Source: Rheum nobile (taxonomy: Eukaryota; Streptophyta; Magnoliopsida; Caryophyllales; Polygonaceae). From it: a stretch of 64,000 nt of DNA. The stretch lies in NCBI GenBank assembly GCA_027886185.1, contig WOAB01000619.1:1798001-1862000 (forward strand). The letters run 5' to 3'. Below are positions 42,574 through 53,768 of the stretch, one piece after another. Below the pieces are notes generated by a model. The model was not told where the DNA came from, did no database searches, and was given only the letters and a program-made list of their open reading frames with translations. Each line of letters opens with the position of its first letter. Position 1 is the stretch's first letter. A program made the translations under genes and the position numbers.

Positions 42574-45238
42574 TCTGGTTTATTCCTACATTCTACTCTA
42601 CGTATGATGTAAACAATTAAAATATTTTCCAGCTTTATCATAAGTTAGTGTACATGCCACAAAATATAACTACAACCTATCTTATCTTATCCTTTATCCA
42701 TAAAAAAATATATTGGGTTCAAATCCCATTAGGTGGTCATTCATAATTTATTATGACTTTATTACTATAATGAAGGGTCTTTCAAACTCCAAGTAAGATG
42801 TTTTTCCTTTCAAAATGTAACGCAAGGTGTAAACAAGGTCTGTAGTGGGTTCACATTTCAATCATATATATAGTTTGCAATAGAAATTGTTTCAATCGCC
42901 AAAATGCCAAAATCAAAGATCATAGTTTCCGATTATTGTAGTTTTTGACATATGTACCTCTGAATGTATGTGCTTGCTAGCTTTACCTAAAATTTTATTT
43001 ATAGATTCACCCTTTTTTACAATAATGTAAAATCTATTAATTTTTTCATATTTGGTTAATTTATATCCAAAAATCTTTGCAGGTCTACTGAAGAGTCATT
43101 ACTCGATCAATCGATCATCATAAAGAAAAACTACATTTGAATTCACTGTATGTCTAAGTTTTGTTTGCTACAAGCTTAAACTATATATTTATTCTGTTGT
43201 AAATTCATTGTAGTTGCAGGTCTACTAGAGTGCACTGATGTGTTTATTTTACATAGGCCACTAACAACCGATTGTTGGCGGATAATTTTTTAACGATTTA
43301 ATTTTGTTCTATTCTTAAACGCCATATTTTATGTGTCTAGGCTGCATAAAGAAGAGAATAAGAAGACAAACAAACGAAAAAATGACAAATCAATTGATCG
43401 ATGATTTTAAGAGGTATTTATGCTAGCTATAATATTTTGACTAGTTATATGAATTATAGATTGTATAAGTGATGAACCCAAAAAATGTGATAAATTAACA
43501 AGGTAGCTATGTATCGGTTCTTAATAAATTTCAAATTAAAATGCATTTTATAACAAAGAGCCTAAATCAAAATAATTATACTAATATATAATATATTCTT
43601 AAAACAATAATCTTATTACAGATTATTGCACCTATTTGTAACCTTATAAACCTATAAAGTTTTGAATTGTGCTATCTTTTATAATTTTACTTTAAACTCT
43701 AAATGAAATGTTTTTGTCACCGACCCACCACACATCTCTTTTTAATTTTCTTATGTAAATTTGAATAGAAATTTAATACATATAATGATGATTATATTTC
43801 ATCTATTTACGTTTGTGTGAAATAAAAAAAAATCGTTTATATTATCGACACGAATGCACGAGTATACATATGATATTTATATGCACACATTGATCACACC
43901 ATGAACATTCTATATATAGAAAGATGAGCATCACTTTTATCATATGTTGAACACAAGTTAAGGATTTTTTTAACTTTTGAATATAAAAGTATAATAATTA
44001 GCTTAATATATAAGATCAATATTGCTATACATTACTAATAAGTTTTAAAATAAAAATGTGCTTACAACAAAACATTCAAATAAAACCGGCGTACAATAGA
44101 AATATTATAAATTCATGAGTATACATTTAAAGTTGCATGTATATAACACAATGTTAGTGATAGAAATGTCAAATAAAAATCAAGCAGTATAAAAAGTTAG
44201 GGTTAAAATATGAAATAAAATGCGTGGATGACAGAATTGTAAAAATGGATCGCGTAGTACATGTCGTGAGATTCTCTGACAACCATTTTTTAATTTGGCT
44301 CATCCATCAGAATACCTTAGGATGAACTACTCCCAGTCTTGCAGATACTTAGTCATCCTAATTGCTTTCTTTTATTATAAAAAAATAAAATGATGCAAAT
44401 AGCTTTCGTACATAAATATTATTTCTTAAGGGGGTTTAATACAAGAATACTCTATTAAGTTAGATATATAGCTCTCATTAATATGTTACAAGAGTTATAA
44501 GTCTATCCTTTAATTAGTTTCAAAATTACCTCAAATTAGTCCAAACAAATAGTATTACTAATGTATTTGCTTATATTTAATCAAATAAATTTTAATATTA
44601 ACATCAGTTGATATTCTACTTATCTGGCTAATATAATAAATTATATATATTAAAAAAATATCAAACTAGTATATAAATGATAATTTTACACATTAATAAA
44701 TATGCTATAAATAATCTAGATATTTTAGAAATAGAAATACAAGAGGTAAGATGTATGGTAGATTTTAACCCAAAACTTTGAATTATTATTGACTAGATTG
44801 GATTGTTCATAAAATTGAGAAATGAATCAACATAATATATATGCCCATTAGCATCAAAAGTACATATAGATTAAATCGGTCTAAGGATTATTTTTCAAGT
44901 TAAGAGAATTATAATGCAAATCAAGAGTCACATATTCACTATTAGAAAAGCTTATATTGTCATATAAGCTTAAGACCTTTTGATTTCTTCTGAATCTTAA
45001 TTTAATAGTTTATAAAATTGGAAAAAATATTACTCATGATAATATATATGCTCATTAGCATCAAAAGTACATGTAAAATGTTTTCACGTTTAGAGTATTA
45101 TAATGAAAATCAAGAATCACATATTTTCTATTAGAAATTGGTTATATTTCAAATAAGCGTGAGACTTTTTCACTTTATTTGTTATGTTAAAAAAATCTTA
45201 TTTAACTAACAGATGATGTAAATGTAATAACAAATTTT
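42574..45238. other. AT-rich intergenic DNA
   Basis: No coding match on either strand. At 42714 GGGTTCAAATCCCA looks like a tRNA B box, perhaps a SINE remnant, but no A box pairs with it. Two related stretches (about 44870-44970 and 45055-45160) share phrases such as AATCAAGARTCACATATT and ATTAGAAA, an old duplication. Confidence 0.6.
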
Positions 45239-45440
45239 CACTAGTACAGAACCGGCACCCGAACCGCGGTAATTTTATTCTCCGGACCGCGGTACCGAAA
45301 CTGTGGTCGTTCTCAGCGAGGTCCGGGTATCGGACCCCGGTTTTTACGAAAAACCGAGGTAAAAAATCTTTTTCAAAAAAAAATCGGGGTAAATCTTCTT
45401 TTTTTAAAAAAATAAAATAAATCGGGACCTCAGTCTTTAT
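45239..45440 (+). mobile_element. CACTA (En/Spm-type) transposon terminus and subterminal region
   Basis: CACTAGTACAGAACCGGCAC opens the element. The subterminal repeats expected of the superfamily follow: ACCGCGGT twice within 50 bases, then degenerate CCGGGGT/ACCGAGGT and ATCGGGGTAAA phrases. The inner sequence extends to the right. The opposite terminus (CTAGTG preceded by the inverse) was not found before 50133, so the right end is lost or too degenerate. The element probably covers the gene fragments at 45512-48030. Confidence 0.7.
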
Positions 45441-45511
45441 ATAAAACTGGGGTCCCAATTTTCAATTTTTTTAAAAAAATACACTTGAATCTGAAATTAA
45501 ATAAATCATAC

Positions 45512-45785
45512 ATGGCCTTCTTCACGGGGCCCATGGTCTTCTTGAAGAGGTCATTGTTCAACTCCTTGAACCTAGCCCTGGTGAATGGCTCTGAGAAATC
45601 GACACCATCAAAGAGGGACTCAATCTCCACACGAACCTGGCGCTGGCTACTCAATGCTCTCTTGGCACACTCGGCCTCACGCCTCAGTTTTCCAAGAGCT
45701 TTGTTGTCTTTGCTAATGTCCTTTCCATGCTTCTTCTTGATCAACTTGATGAAATACTCCATGATCCTCTAATCAAAGTCCTCTC
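45512..45785 (-). pseudogene. Exon fragment of a BiP (HSP70) gene
   Basis: A minus-strand exon with borders TTCAG/GAGAGG and GCCAT/GTATGA. It encodes GEDFD, then a stop (TAG 45769-45771, CAG to TAG), then RIMEYFIKLIKKKHGKDISKD...LFDGVDFSEPFTRARF...MGPVKKAM. This closely matches the nucleotide-binding domain of plant ER luminal-binding proteins. Changes from the consensus I know are few. The rest of the gene is absent. The neighbouring exons belong to a kinase, so this is a captured fragment, not an HSP70 gene. Confidence 0.85.
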
Positions 45786-45901
45786 CTGAAAAGAACAACA
45801 TCAAATATATCATATTATTTGTTAAACTAGCAAGCAAATTATATATAGAAAGCAAAAGGAAGGTTTTGTTGTTAAGAGTTTCAGAGGCAGATTACTTACT
45901 G

Positions 45902-47282
45902 AAGCGAGAAAGTGTGGAACTCGCGACTCTTCCATTGCTTCTGTTGCCTGTTTCATCAGAGCCTACATACAACAAAGTTAAAGAGAGTTACTTTGAGCAT
46001 CAAGCAACATACATACGATTAATGATCTTCTAATACAGTTTGAAGTGACCAACCGATCTTATGCTCTCTAAGTTTATGGTTCCGTTTTTGCTTGGCTCTA
46101 ATTGTGAGAACTGCTCCCTCAAATAGAAGAGTTCATCAACGGTCAACGTCTTTGACAACGCCTGCACAGATAATAAGGAGACATTAAAAATTGACAGAAG
46201 TCACTAGATGCAACATGGTACAGAATTAATGTCACGAAAAATTGAATGCTAGTGATTGTTTCCAAATAAAGAAATAGTCAAAAGCAGCAAGATTTAACAT
46301 ATGAAACCCAATCGAAACATGGATCATTTTTCATCTCTATCCACTACCTAGCAAGACGGAGTAAATAAGGAACACAAACTAGCAGAAATTTACACAACAG
46401 TCATACACACCCTTAAAGCAGCCTTACGCAAAGATGAAGATCGCATGTAAGCCTTCATAAGTCTGAATATTAGAATATCAAGAGGAATCTTGACACCATT
46501 GTAATTCCTTATCCACGGGTGACCTGAAAACAACCGATGATGCAATCAAGCACATGCCTTTAAGAATTATGTCAAGTCTTATGCGCATGCAGAGGACTTA
46601 CTTAGAGCTTGAGCAGCAGTCATTCTTTTCCGGGGCTCTGTATTTAGGAGACGTTTGACAAAGTCCTTTGCCTCTAATGACATTGAAGGCCAAGGCGCTT
46701 CATCAAAACTTGGATCAGCCTTTAAAACTGCTCAAAAAATGCTTGATTCCGTTCGAGCCCAAAACGGGCGGCTGCCACATAGGAGGATATATGCAATAAC
46801 TCTTGTACTCTACACATCTGCCTCTGTGCTGTAATATCTATGCAGAACTTCAGGTGCCACGTTATATGCGCTTCCAACAATGTCATTAAGCCTTTCATCT
46901 AGAAAATTGATTGCCCCATTAGCTGGCTTTCCCAGAGCATAGAGATAATAAATACCCAAGTAAAGATGGATTTAAGTGATGTAGGAGATACCTGGCTTAA
47001 CGAAGTCCGAAAGACCAAAACCAATAGCCTTTAATGCTGAATCCTCCTCCTTAGATGTAAACAAGAAGTTCTGATCCAATAAAAAAAAATATGTAAGTAA
47101 ATATGCATTCAACTAATGTGTTGGATAACTAGAGACCAGTGCACTAATTAGGCATAAAGAACTCAAGTCACCTCTGGTTTGAGATCTCTGTGTACCACGC
47201 CTTGGAGATGACAGAAAGCAACTACATTTAGAATCTGTACCATAACAGCCTTGGCATCATCTTCTGAGTATTTCCCACCCCT
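45902..47282 (-). pseudogene. CDPK-related kinase (CRK) gene fragment, about six exons
   Basis: Minus-strand exons in order: RGGKYSEDDAKAV...VVHRDLKPE (47282-47171), NFLFTSKEEDSALKAIGFGLSDFVKPG (about 47080-46992), DERLNDIVGSAYNVAPEVLHRYYSTEADV then SRPFWARTES...MTAAQAL (about 46912-46605), HPWIRNYNGVKIPL...RSSSLRKAAL (about 46530-46420), ALSKTLTVDELFYLREQFSQLEPSKNG (about 46165-46050) and ALMKQATEAMEESRVPHFLAS (about 45963-45902). Stops are TAG 46810-46812 (TGG in the family) and TGA 46732-46734 (CGA). The DFG motif reads GFG (codon 47020-47022). N-terminal and C-terminal exons are absent. Introns retained mean capture from genomic DNA. Confidence 0.8.
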
Positions 47283-47829
47283 GAAAATAACAACATCAAA
47301 TATATCATATTATCAACCTCGATTCATGAGTGGCTCATAGTCCTAGTAGATATATCCTTCACAGAAGTTATGTCCCCATTGATTGAAGGATGGGATGATG
47401 GTTTATGTTTCCTTTTGGCCAACCAATGGGCTAGCAGACCTTTGAGTGTCTTGCGTGCCAATTAACTGAAGCAATTTCCACTTGGCTAACTAGCTTTATC
47501 ATGAATGAAAGGTTGGGAAGTTTTACACTTGGAATTGTTCACTTAATATCACAAGTTTCTTAATAGGAACGACAATAAGATCATAGTCTTGATATGCATA
47601 CTTGAGTGCCATGTTGCGGTTGTGCAACTGCAACAACTATCATACAAGTTGGGCATCTTACAACTTTACCAAAAGGGACATGCACTTAAATATAGAGAAG
47701 TGATGCATTAAGCTTGAGGACAAATGTATAAAGTTCCAAGAAAATGTTGATTAGTATAACATGTAAAGTTTATCTGAAGTCGTTTTATCAAGTCAGAGTC
47801 CTTGCATAAATCTGATAAAAAGAATCTGT

Positions 47830-48026
47830 TACAGCAACCAAACTGTAAGTAAGTTTATGATGAGGAGAGACAGTCCTCCCTCCTCACCAGGCGAAACTCT
47901 AACACGACAAATATCGCCAAGGACTTTGAGAGAATCCGACACTCGCAGTGCAGCTGCAAGGCTCAGAACTAGTGTGGTAAAGGTACTCACATCAGGCCTA
48001 GACCATCTCCATCTTTCAAGAAACAT
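47830..48026 (-). pseudogene. Possible PPR-type protein exon fragment
   Basis: The minus-strand frame reads RPDVSTFTTLVLSLAAALRV then SDSLKVLGDICRVRVSPGEE and goes on into non-homologous sequence. The wording resembles a conserved stretch in a plant pentatricopeptide-repeat protein, but I cannot name the gene. It lies on the same strand as the kinase and BiP fragments and would be a third captured gene. Confidence 0.35.
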
Positions 48027-48059
48027 ACCCTTATCTGCAGTATCAAGGAGAGAACCCTA

Positions 48060-49060
48060 ATACATACATAACTTGTGCAATCTATCATACTAAGCCATCA
48101 TATATAACTTTGAATTGCACTATAAAAAAATCATCATATGGATAAGCCAACACAAAATTCCATCACGGAATCAAATAATCATGTAATTTTTCCCCCAATT
48201 CCAGCTCACAAACATTTGAGATTTTGAGGCGTATATAATAGCAGACATAAATTCAATTGAAGAAAAGAATTTACAGATGCCAGAGAGAGTACAGACCTAG
48301 GTCGAAGCTCGAACGCCGCATTGCGTGGAAGATTGACAAGGCCAAGTCGGAAGAGATGGATCAACCTTTCATTCATGATAAAAATCAATAATCCTAATTG
48401 CAAGGAGAAGAAGGAAGAGATGGATCACCACGATCTTCAAGTCCAGATCTGAGAGGCGAAGGCAGGCGGGCGGATCCACTTGTTTGATAGCCGTCAAGTG
48501 AAGGGTGCGGAGAAAAGAACGATGCAAATACCTAGCAAACCAGAATGAGATGACGCGGTGCAGAGAAGCAAACCTTTTCAACACTTGAACTAGAGCACAA
48601 TATCAACTGTTTTTCCAAATTTCTGATGATCAACATGCATCTCTCGGTAGCTTCCCAACAGGAACAAAAATAAAATGGCAGCACAACTATTACAGCTGAT
48701 GGGATTAACACCAAGTTTTCAAAGCCAACAAGATGTATGAAGTGCACCTCCAGCCTCCACATAAGCAGCACATCAAATTGCACAACTACTCCAAGCACAC
48801 CTTGTCATGTCAAACCCCTTTAGCAACAACAACTTGATTAAAAATCAATCCCACATTTCGCACATAAACAACTCTACACATAATAGCTTTAACAACTCAA
48901 CAACTCCTCTTTTAACACACACAAAAATTACTGAAAATCTGTGCAACCCATCACAAGTCATTCATCTTGATCAGTAATCTTGCTTATCAGTTGGAACATG
49001 ATGAATTTTGGCATGAATGCCAATGTATAAGAACTAAACCAATGTCTTGGACCCGAGTAG
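48060..49060. other. Unassigned sequence between CACTA-borne fragments and an LTR element
   Basis: No ORF is convincing. The boundary between the CACTA element and the minus-strand retroelement must lie here, but no CACTA end or LTR start is clear. Confidence 0.5.
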
Positions 49061-49064
49061 TAGC

Positions 49065-49967
49065 TCATTCAACAACACATAAGTACCCACCCGGATCGAA
49101 AACTAAGGTAAGGAATGTCTCGACCCATCCGATACATAGTGGGAACCCAATGCTTTTACACGGATCGAAAACAAATGAGTTAAAAGATTCGATCGACCCG
49201 AAGGCATTTCCAAGAGTACTCTGAAAGTCGACGAAGTCATCAAAATCAACCATTTCTTTCTCAGACAATTTCTCAAACACCTTAAGGGCATTCACTAATG
49301 GTTGATTCATCTCCCAGAATTCAAATTCTATTGAGCCCACATTTCCATCCACAAACAGTGGATAAAATTCAAGATTTCTAATGCTCAAGCTATCATATAA
49401 AACATCATAATCCCACTTGGCACAATTTCTCACCTCACTAATTTCTTGTCCATCAATTTCAAGAAGTTGGAGTTTAGACAATCTGTTATTACCTCCAATG
49501 AGATCTAAAATTGACTCTTTTGTAGAACAAAACATCATCCCGCAATTTTGCCCCTCCGAATTGGCTCCAAGAGTCGAGCTAATTTCTTGAGTTTAAGGCA
49601 CTGAATCCACGTGATCTTGATGTTCTTCGGAAGGACTGTGCAGATCCTCCATTGATTCTCTATTTGAATCGATTTCAAGAATGTTCGGTGTAGGGCTTTG
49701 CCACCTCTTCACCCGTTCTACAATCTCGGTCGCCCTTTCGGAAGCCTTTCTCATGGATTGAAGATAATTTGGCTCTTCCTTCCTGGTTTCATAAGATGGG
49801 ACTTCGACAAGGGCCATTCCCAACGCTCGCATTTCGTTGATTTTACAGTAGAATTGTTGATTGGATTCTTGTCGATGATGCCTCCAATAATCAAAACACA
49901 AGGCCTCCGCCATGGCTAACTCTCGAGCTTGCGAATTAGGTAAAAAATGGTAAAAAAATTGAATCAA
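49065..49967 (-). pseudogene. Unrecognised ORF of a minus-strand LTR element
   Basis: One minus-strand frame of 301 codons starts at 49967, only ten bases after the primer site, and ends at 49065. A single TAA at 49593-49595 interrupts it. The first part is charged and helical (MAEALCFDYWRHHRQ, INEMRALGMALVEVPSYETR, MRKASERATEIVERVKRWQ). The second part has DYDVLYDSLSIRNLEFYPLF and EKLSEKEMVDFDDFVDFQ. There is no zinc knuckle, protease or polymerase motif. The position suggests a gag-place protein or a captured host gene in a non-autonomous element. Confidence 0.45.
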
Positions 49968-49977
49968 GAATCGTTGT

Positions 49978-50133
49978 GCTCTGATACCAATTTGTCATGT
50001 CCCGGATTGGGATTGAGGACATGAAAAATGAATTAAGAAAGAAATAAGGAGAAAGAAGAGATAAATGAATAATAGAGAGAAACATATGAGGGAGATATGA
50101 GATAGGGAAGAGAGAGAAAAAAAGATTAGGAAG
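49978..50133 (-). repeat. Primer site and truncated 5' LTR of the minus-strand element
   Basis: On the minus strand an LTR ending CGGGACATGACA is followed by TTGGTATCAGAGC, the initiator tRNA-Met primer site. Only 141 bases of LTR (49993-50133) remain before the element at 50134 begins. Confidence 0.65.
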
Positions 50134-50936
50134 TGATGTGATCCCGTCCCATCAAGAGTTACAAGAGAGCCTAAAACACTTAAGAGGATTCAAGCCATGA
50201 AGGTGACTCAAGTGAAGACGAGTCTAGTGAAGACCAAGAGCATCAAGACAAGCTTCCTCCCGGGGCCATCACTAGGGCTCCAGCCAAACACCTTTATGAA
50301 GATCTTAAGAAGGGCCTCATATACATTGAAGCCATGACACACTTCGGAGGCCTCAGTCAACACCTAGAAGGCCTCGGCCATGCCACTTGCTTGTCAGCCA
50401 CACCGTCAGACATCACTCTCCTAGAGGCGCGACCGAGCACATGATTTGCATTTTCATTTATTCACCTTAGTTGGGTTTTTATGACATTATTAGACATTAT
50501 TTTAGTGTTTTGCTTGTGTTTGGCCGAGTTGGGCCTTATTGGGCCACTAGGCCATTAGGAGGCCGAAATGCCTTAGATTTCTTTCTTTTCCTTGGCTGCC
50601 TATTAGAGGCAAAGACGTTCATTTTGTTCAGGCACGCTTAAATTGATATTGAAGACAGTTATTTTCCTCTCCAAACTCTCTCTCTCGTTCTTCTTCCTTG
50701 TGTGTTGCATCAAGGCTTCCTCCGTTGAATTCTTCAAGTGCGTCACATCTTGAAGGGATCAACCAGCCCCTAACTACGTTGGTGAGTCATAACCAACCTA
50801 GGGAGAGCATATCCAGCGCCATCCATCCACAAAGTCACGCCGAGCCACTCGTCATTGCAGCCATCACCGGATTGTCCTAGGAGCCTTCGGAGGGGCTTAC
50901 CTTGAACCGAGCCATCCTAGATCCTTTGCTTCATCA
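50134..50936 (+). repeat. 5' LTR of the CRM-like element
   Basis: Starts TGATGTGATCCC and ends TTCATCA, 803 bp. It contains the pol-tail coding remnant (PPGAITRAPAKHLYEDLKKG at about 50257-50316), showing that the ORF of this family also runs into the LTR. Confidence 0.8.
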
Positions 50937-50938
50937 CG

Positions 50939-50954
50939 TGGTATCAGAGCCAAA
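50939..50954 (+). promoter_or_regulatory. Primer binding site, initiator tRNA-Met type
   Basis: TGGTATCAGAGCCAAA, two bases after the LTR end. Confidence 0.85.
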
Positions 50955-51346
50955 GCAAGGTGAAGCTCTAAATCTTGGTGTTAAGGTCGTGAAAACTTAG
51001 CTTGCAAGACTTAGACATCAAGCCCTAGGGTGTTTGTTGTTGTTGTCGTCTTGGCTGGTTGATTTCGGCCTTTGTCTTGTGATTTTTTTGTTGGTTTCCA
51101 TTGCATATTTGTTTCTAGTACTAGGTTGTTAGAGTCGGACTTGGAGCCCTTCAAAAAAAAAATGCCTCTATTGAGCCAAATTTGTGTGTTGTTGCATCAC
51201 CGATTTGTGTCTTGATTGTGGCCGTGTGAGTCTTGTGTTTTGGCTGTTGTTTAGTGTAGTTGTGGCCTTGAAATTCCTGAGATACGAGGCTGCAAATCTT
51301 CCTGATAAACCAAGGCAAACAGTCGTGCATATTGTTTTCTTGAAGT
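50955..51346 (+). other. Leader of the CRM-like element, left of the insertion
   Basis: GT-rich untranslated sequence. It ends with GAAGT (51342-51346), the target site copied at 62257-62261. Confidence 0.6.
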
Positions 51347-53750
51347 TGTGATACCCCGTATTTTTGTAAGGTTATTTTGGGAATTATGGAATTTTCCCGA
51401 GTACCCGTTGTGTACGTCGGATTTAATTCAGGTAGCTTGAGACATTCTGTAATGTGCTCTATATCTGTAATATTTTTCTCAGTGAAATAATATACAGACA
51501 AGGTGCCTTGAATTTTAAATTGTCATTCGCGTACGATAATTTTTATCCCGGTTTATCGTCATGCTCGTTCAAAGCCGAATGGGCGGGAAAAGGGTGAAAC
51601 GGCGACCGCCGTTCAGAAACGGCGACCGCCGTGGTTGGGCCCGAAGAGTCAACGTGTCAGCTTCTAGCTGGCCGCGACAGGCCTAGCGACGACGACCGCC
51701 GCATTTACGGCGACCGTCGCGTGCCCGCCGCAGGCAAAAATACGGCGACCGCCGTGATTGTCCAGTGGACATTGCCCGATGGTCGCCGGCGTCGTTCGAG
51801 GTGCGTCGTTGCGTCGTTTGCCGCGTCTGAGGATTTGCAGATCACTCCTTGGGGTTTGCCTATAAATAGCAGAGCTTGGGCATGGGTTTTGGGTCATCTA
51901 CAACCCCGAATCGCTGCCAAATTCGCCTCTCGCCGGAGTTGTGTTTTCGCCGGAATTCAAAGGTCTCGCCGGTGTTGCTTTGGTGTGTTTCCAGAGTGCC
52001 TTTGTGAAGCTTTTGGTTAGCCTTGGAGGTTAGAAGCCAAAGCAAGTCGAAGGAGGCCAAACCGCTCGTGTTTTGGGGTGAGTTTTCTCTCGTTTCAGTC
52101 GGCCGTGTTCTTAACGGCGACCGCCGTATTCTTCACGGCGACCGCCGTGTTCTTCACGGCGACCGCCGCCAGTGCCCAGAATGCCTTCGTGGCTTTGGCT
52201 TGGTCGGTTGTCGTCGTGGCGTCTTTCCTTTCGTGTTCTTTCGCCGTGTTTAGATTCGTACTGTTTATGTCGGATCTAACTTAGGGTTCCTTTTATGGGT
52301 CGACTCGAAGGTTGTTGTGCTATCGGAACTATACCGTGTCGAGCCCGGAATCCAGTGACGTCTTAGACTATTCTGCGGAGTAAGGCAAGTGGCGGTTCGC
52401 TCTTGCTCTTTCGTTCCATATTTACATTAATTATCAGTAGTTTATCTGAGTAATTAATTTGGAATGAATATTCTGTTTGTCTGGAAACGGTTTTGATAAA
52501 CTGTTTTGAAAATCATATAATAGGTTGTATATCTGTTAGAACAACGCTATTATCTGTGATCGCCTTCGGGCCTTTATGTGGATTTATCCTGTAAATGTTG
52601 TGGTGCTGTAACTGTTTAGTTAGCACTGTTAGATAGGAACGTTACTCGGACTCTGTCCAGTCGTTTCTTTGTAATCTGGTATCGGGATGGCTCGTCCCCA
52701 TCTGGTACTATTCTATGATCATGATCGGTCTCTTACACATGTGTGTAGAGACAGGACACTTATCTGATGTCACAAACCTTTCGGTATACGTCACTCTCGA
52801 CGAAACGTATACTAAGATGTGTCGTCCCATTGGTGGGGTACACATGTAAAAGTCTATAACGTGATGTGTGTTTTTGAAACATAAATCAGATAAGTGCTAC
52901 CTTGACGCACATAATTAATACACCTTGGGCGAGTAGTGCAGCTAAGTTCAGTGCAGCTAGGAAAACTCGTCTTGACTCGAATGTAGTACGTTCTCTTTCC
53001 AATCTGGATTCGCTGTAGGCGATGAGGTTGGTCGTGAACCGAAGCATCTCAGTCAGTTTTAAATCATTGTTGTATGATTCTATAACTTTCCAGATTTGTC
53101 ATTCTTCCTTAAAGACTCATTTCAGTTGGAGTCTTCTTTCGAGTCGATTTCTATGAAGATTCAGTCTTCCAGAATCTTCTCTTGTGCATACCTCTTGTTT
53201 ATTCCAGTAGGAGTATGGTGGTTGACAAGCGTACTCGATTATTATTCGAGGGACGAAGAGTCTAACCTAATACAACTACTTCGAACCAGTCTGCTTTGTT
53301 CCCTTGCTAGTCTATTCATTTAGACTAACCAACCAATATTTTCCCTTGCATGGTTGGCTGGTGTCATCCGTTTGATTCGGCACATCAGTTAAGAAGTAGC
53401 TCAGAAGATTAGAAGGACTATGAAGTCGGCGGTGGTTTTTGAATGTTTTAATTATTTCTTTAATCAGGTTATGATCCTTTGGACAATAACTCCGATTGTA
53501 ACTTACTTCTTAGTCTTCCGCTGTGTTTGGTTTAAACTATGTTTTGACCTATTCGAGATTGGGTTGTAATCCCGTAACCCTTGTTTCCTCAACAATGTTA
53601 TGTTTTGGAATTTAATGCTTGATCTTTGTGTATCAATTGCATTTCATAAATTGTATTTATTTGGTAAAGCCTTGGGTGATCTCGGTAAGGAACACTGGGG
53701 TCACTGGCGGTAATACCTTTCCAAAAGGGTTAAGTTTTGGGAGTGTTACA
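51347..53750 (+). repeat. 5' LTR of the Tekay-like element
   Basis: 2404 bp, TGTGATACC...TGTTACA. It holds five ACGGCGACCGCCGT-type hairpin words at about 51601-51760 and three spaced by GTATTCTTC or GTGTTCTTC at 52113-52170. A TATA box CCTATAAATAGC lies at about 51859. Confidence 0.95.
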
Positions 53751-53754
53751 GTTG

Positions 53755-53768
53755 TGATATCAGAGCCA
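53755..53768 (+). promoter_or_regulatory. Primer binding site, initiator tRNA-Met type with one change
   Basis: TGATATCAGAGCCA starts four bases after the LTR. The usual third base G is A, again a G-to-A change. Confidence 0.75.

Noticed and set aside
42283..42612. 109-codon ORF rich in Ile and Ser/Phe
   Set aside because: It translates the (AAT)n and (CTTTTT)n microsatellites.
42714..42727. tRNA gene or SINE at a B-box-like sequence
   Set aside because: GGGTTCAAATCCCA fits a B box but no A box or cloverleaf can be placed upstream, so it is at most a remnant.
48802..48812. TGTCATGTC as the left LTR start of the minus-strand element at 49993
   Set aside because: Similarity to the LTR at 49993 stops after nine bases.
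45239..51346. Right terminus of the CACTA element
   Set aside because: CTAGTG strings (for example near 47969) lack the adjoining inverted terminus or subterminal repeats, so none was accepted.
51631..52284. ORFs rich in Arg/Ala in the Tekay-like LTR (also at 60095-60757)
   Set aside because: They lie in the LTR and are produced by the GC-rich word array. Same frames in both LTRs only reflect LTR identity.
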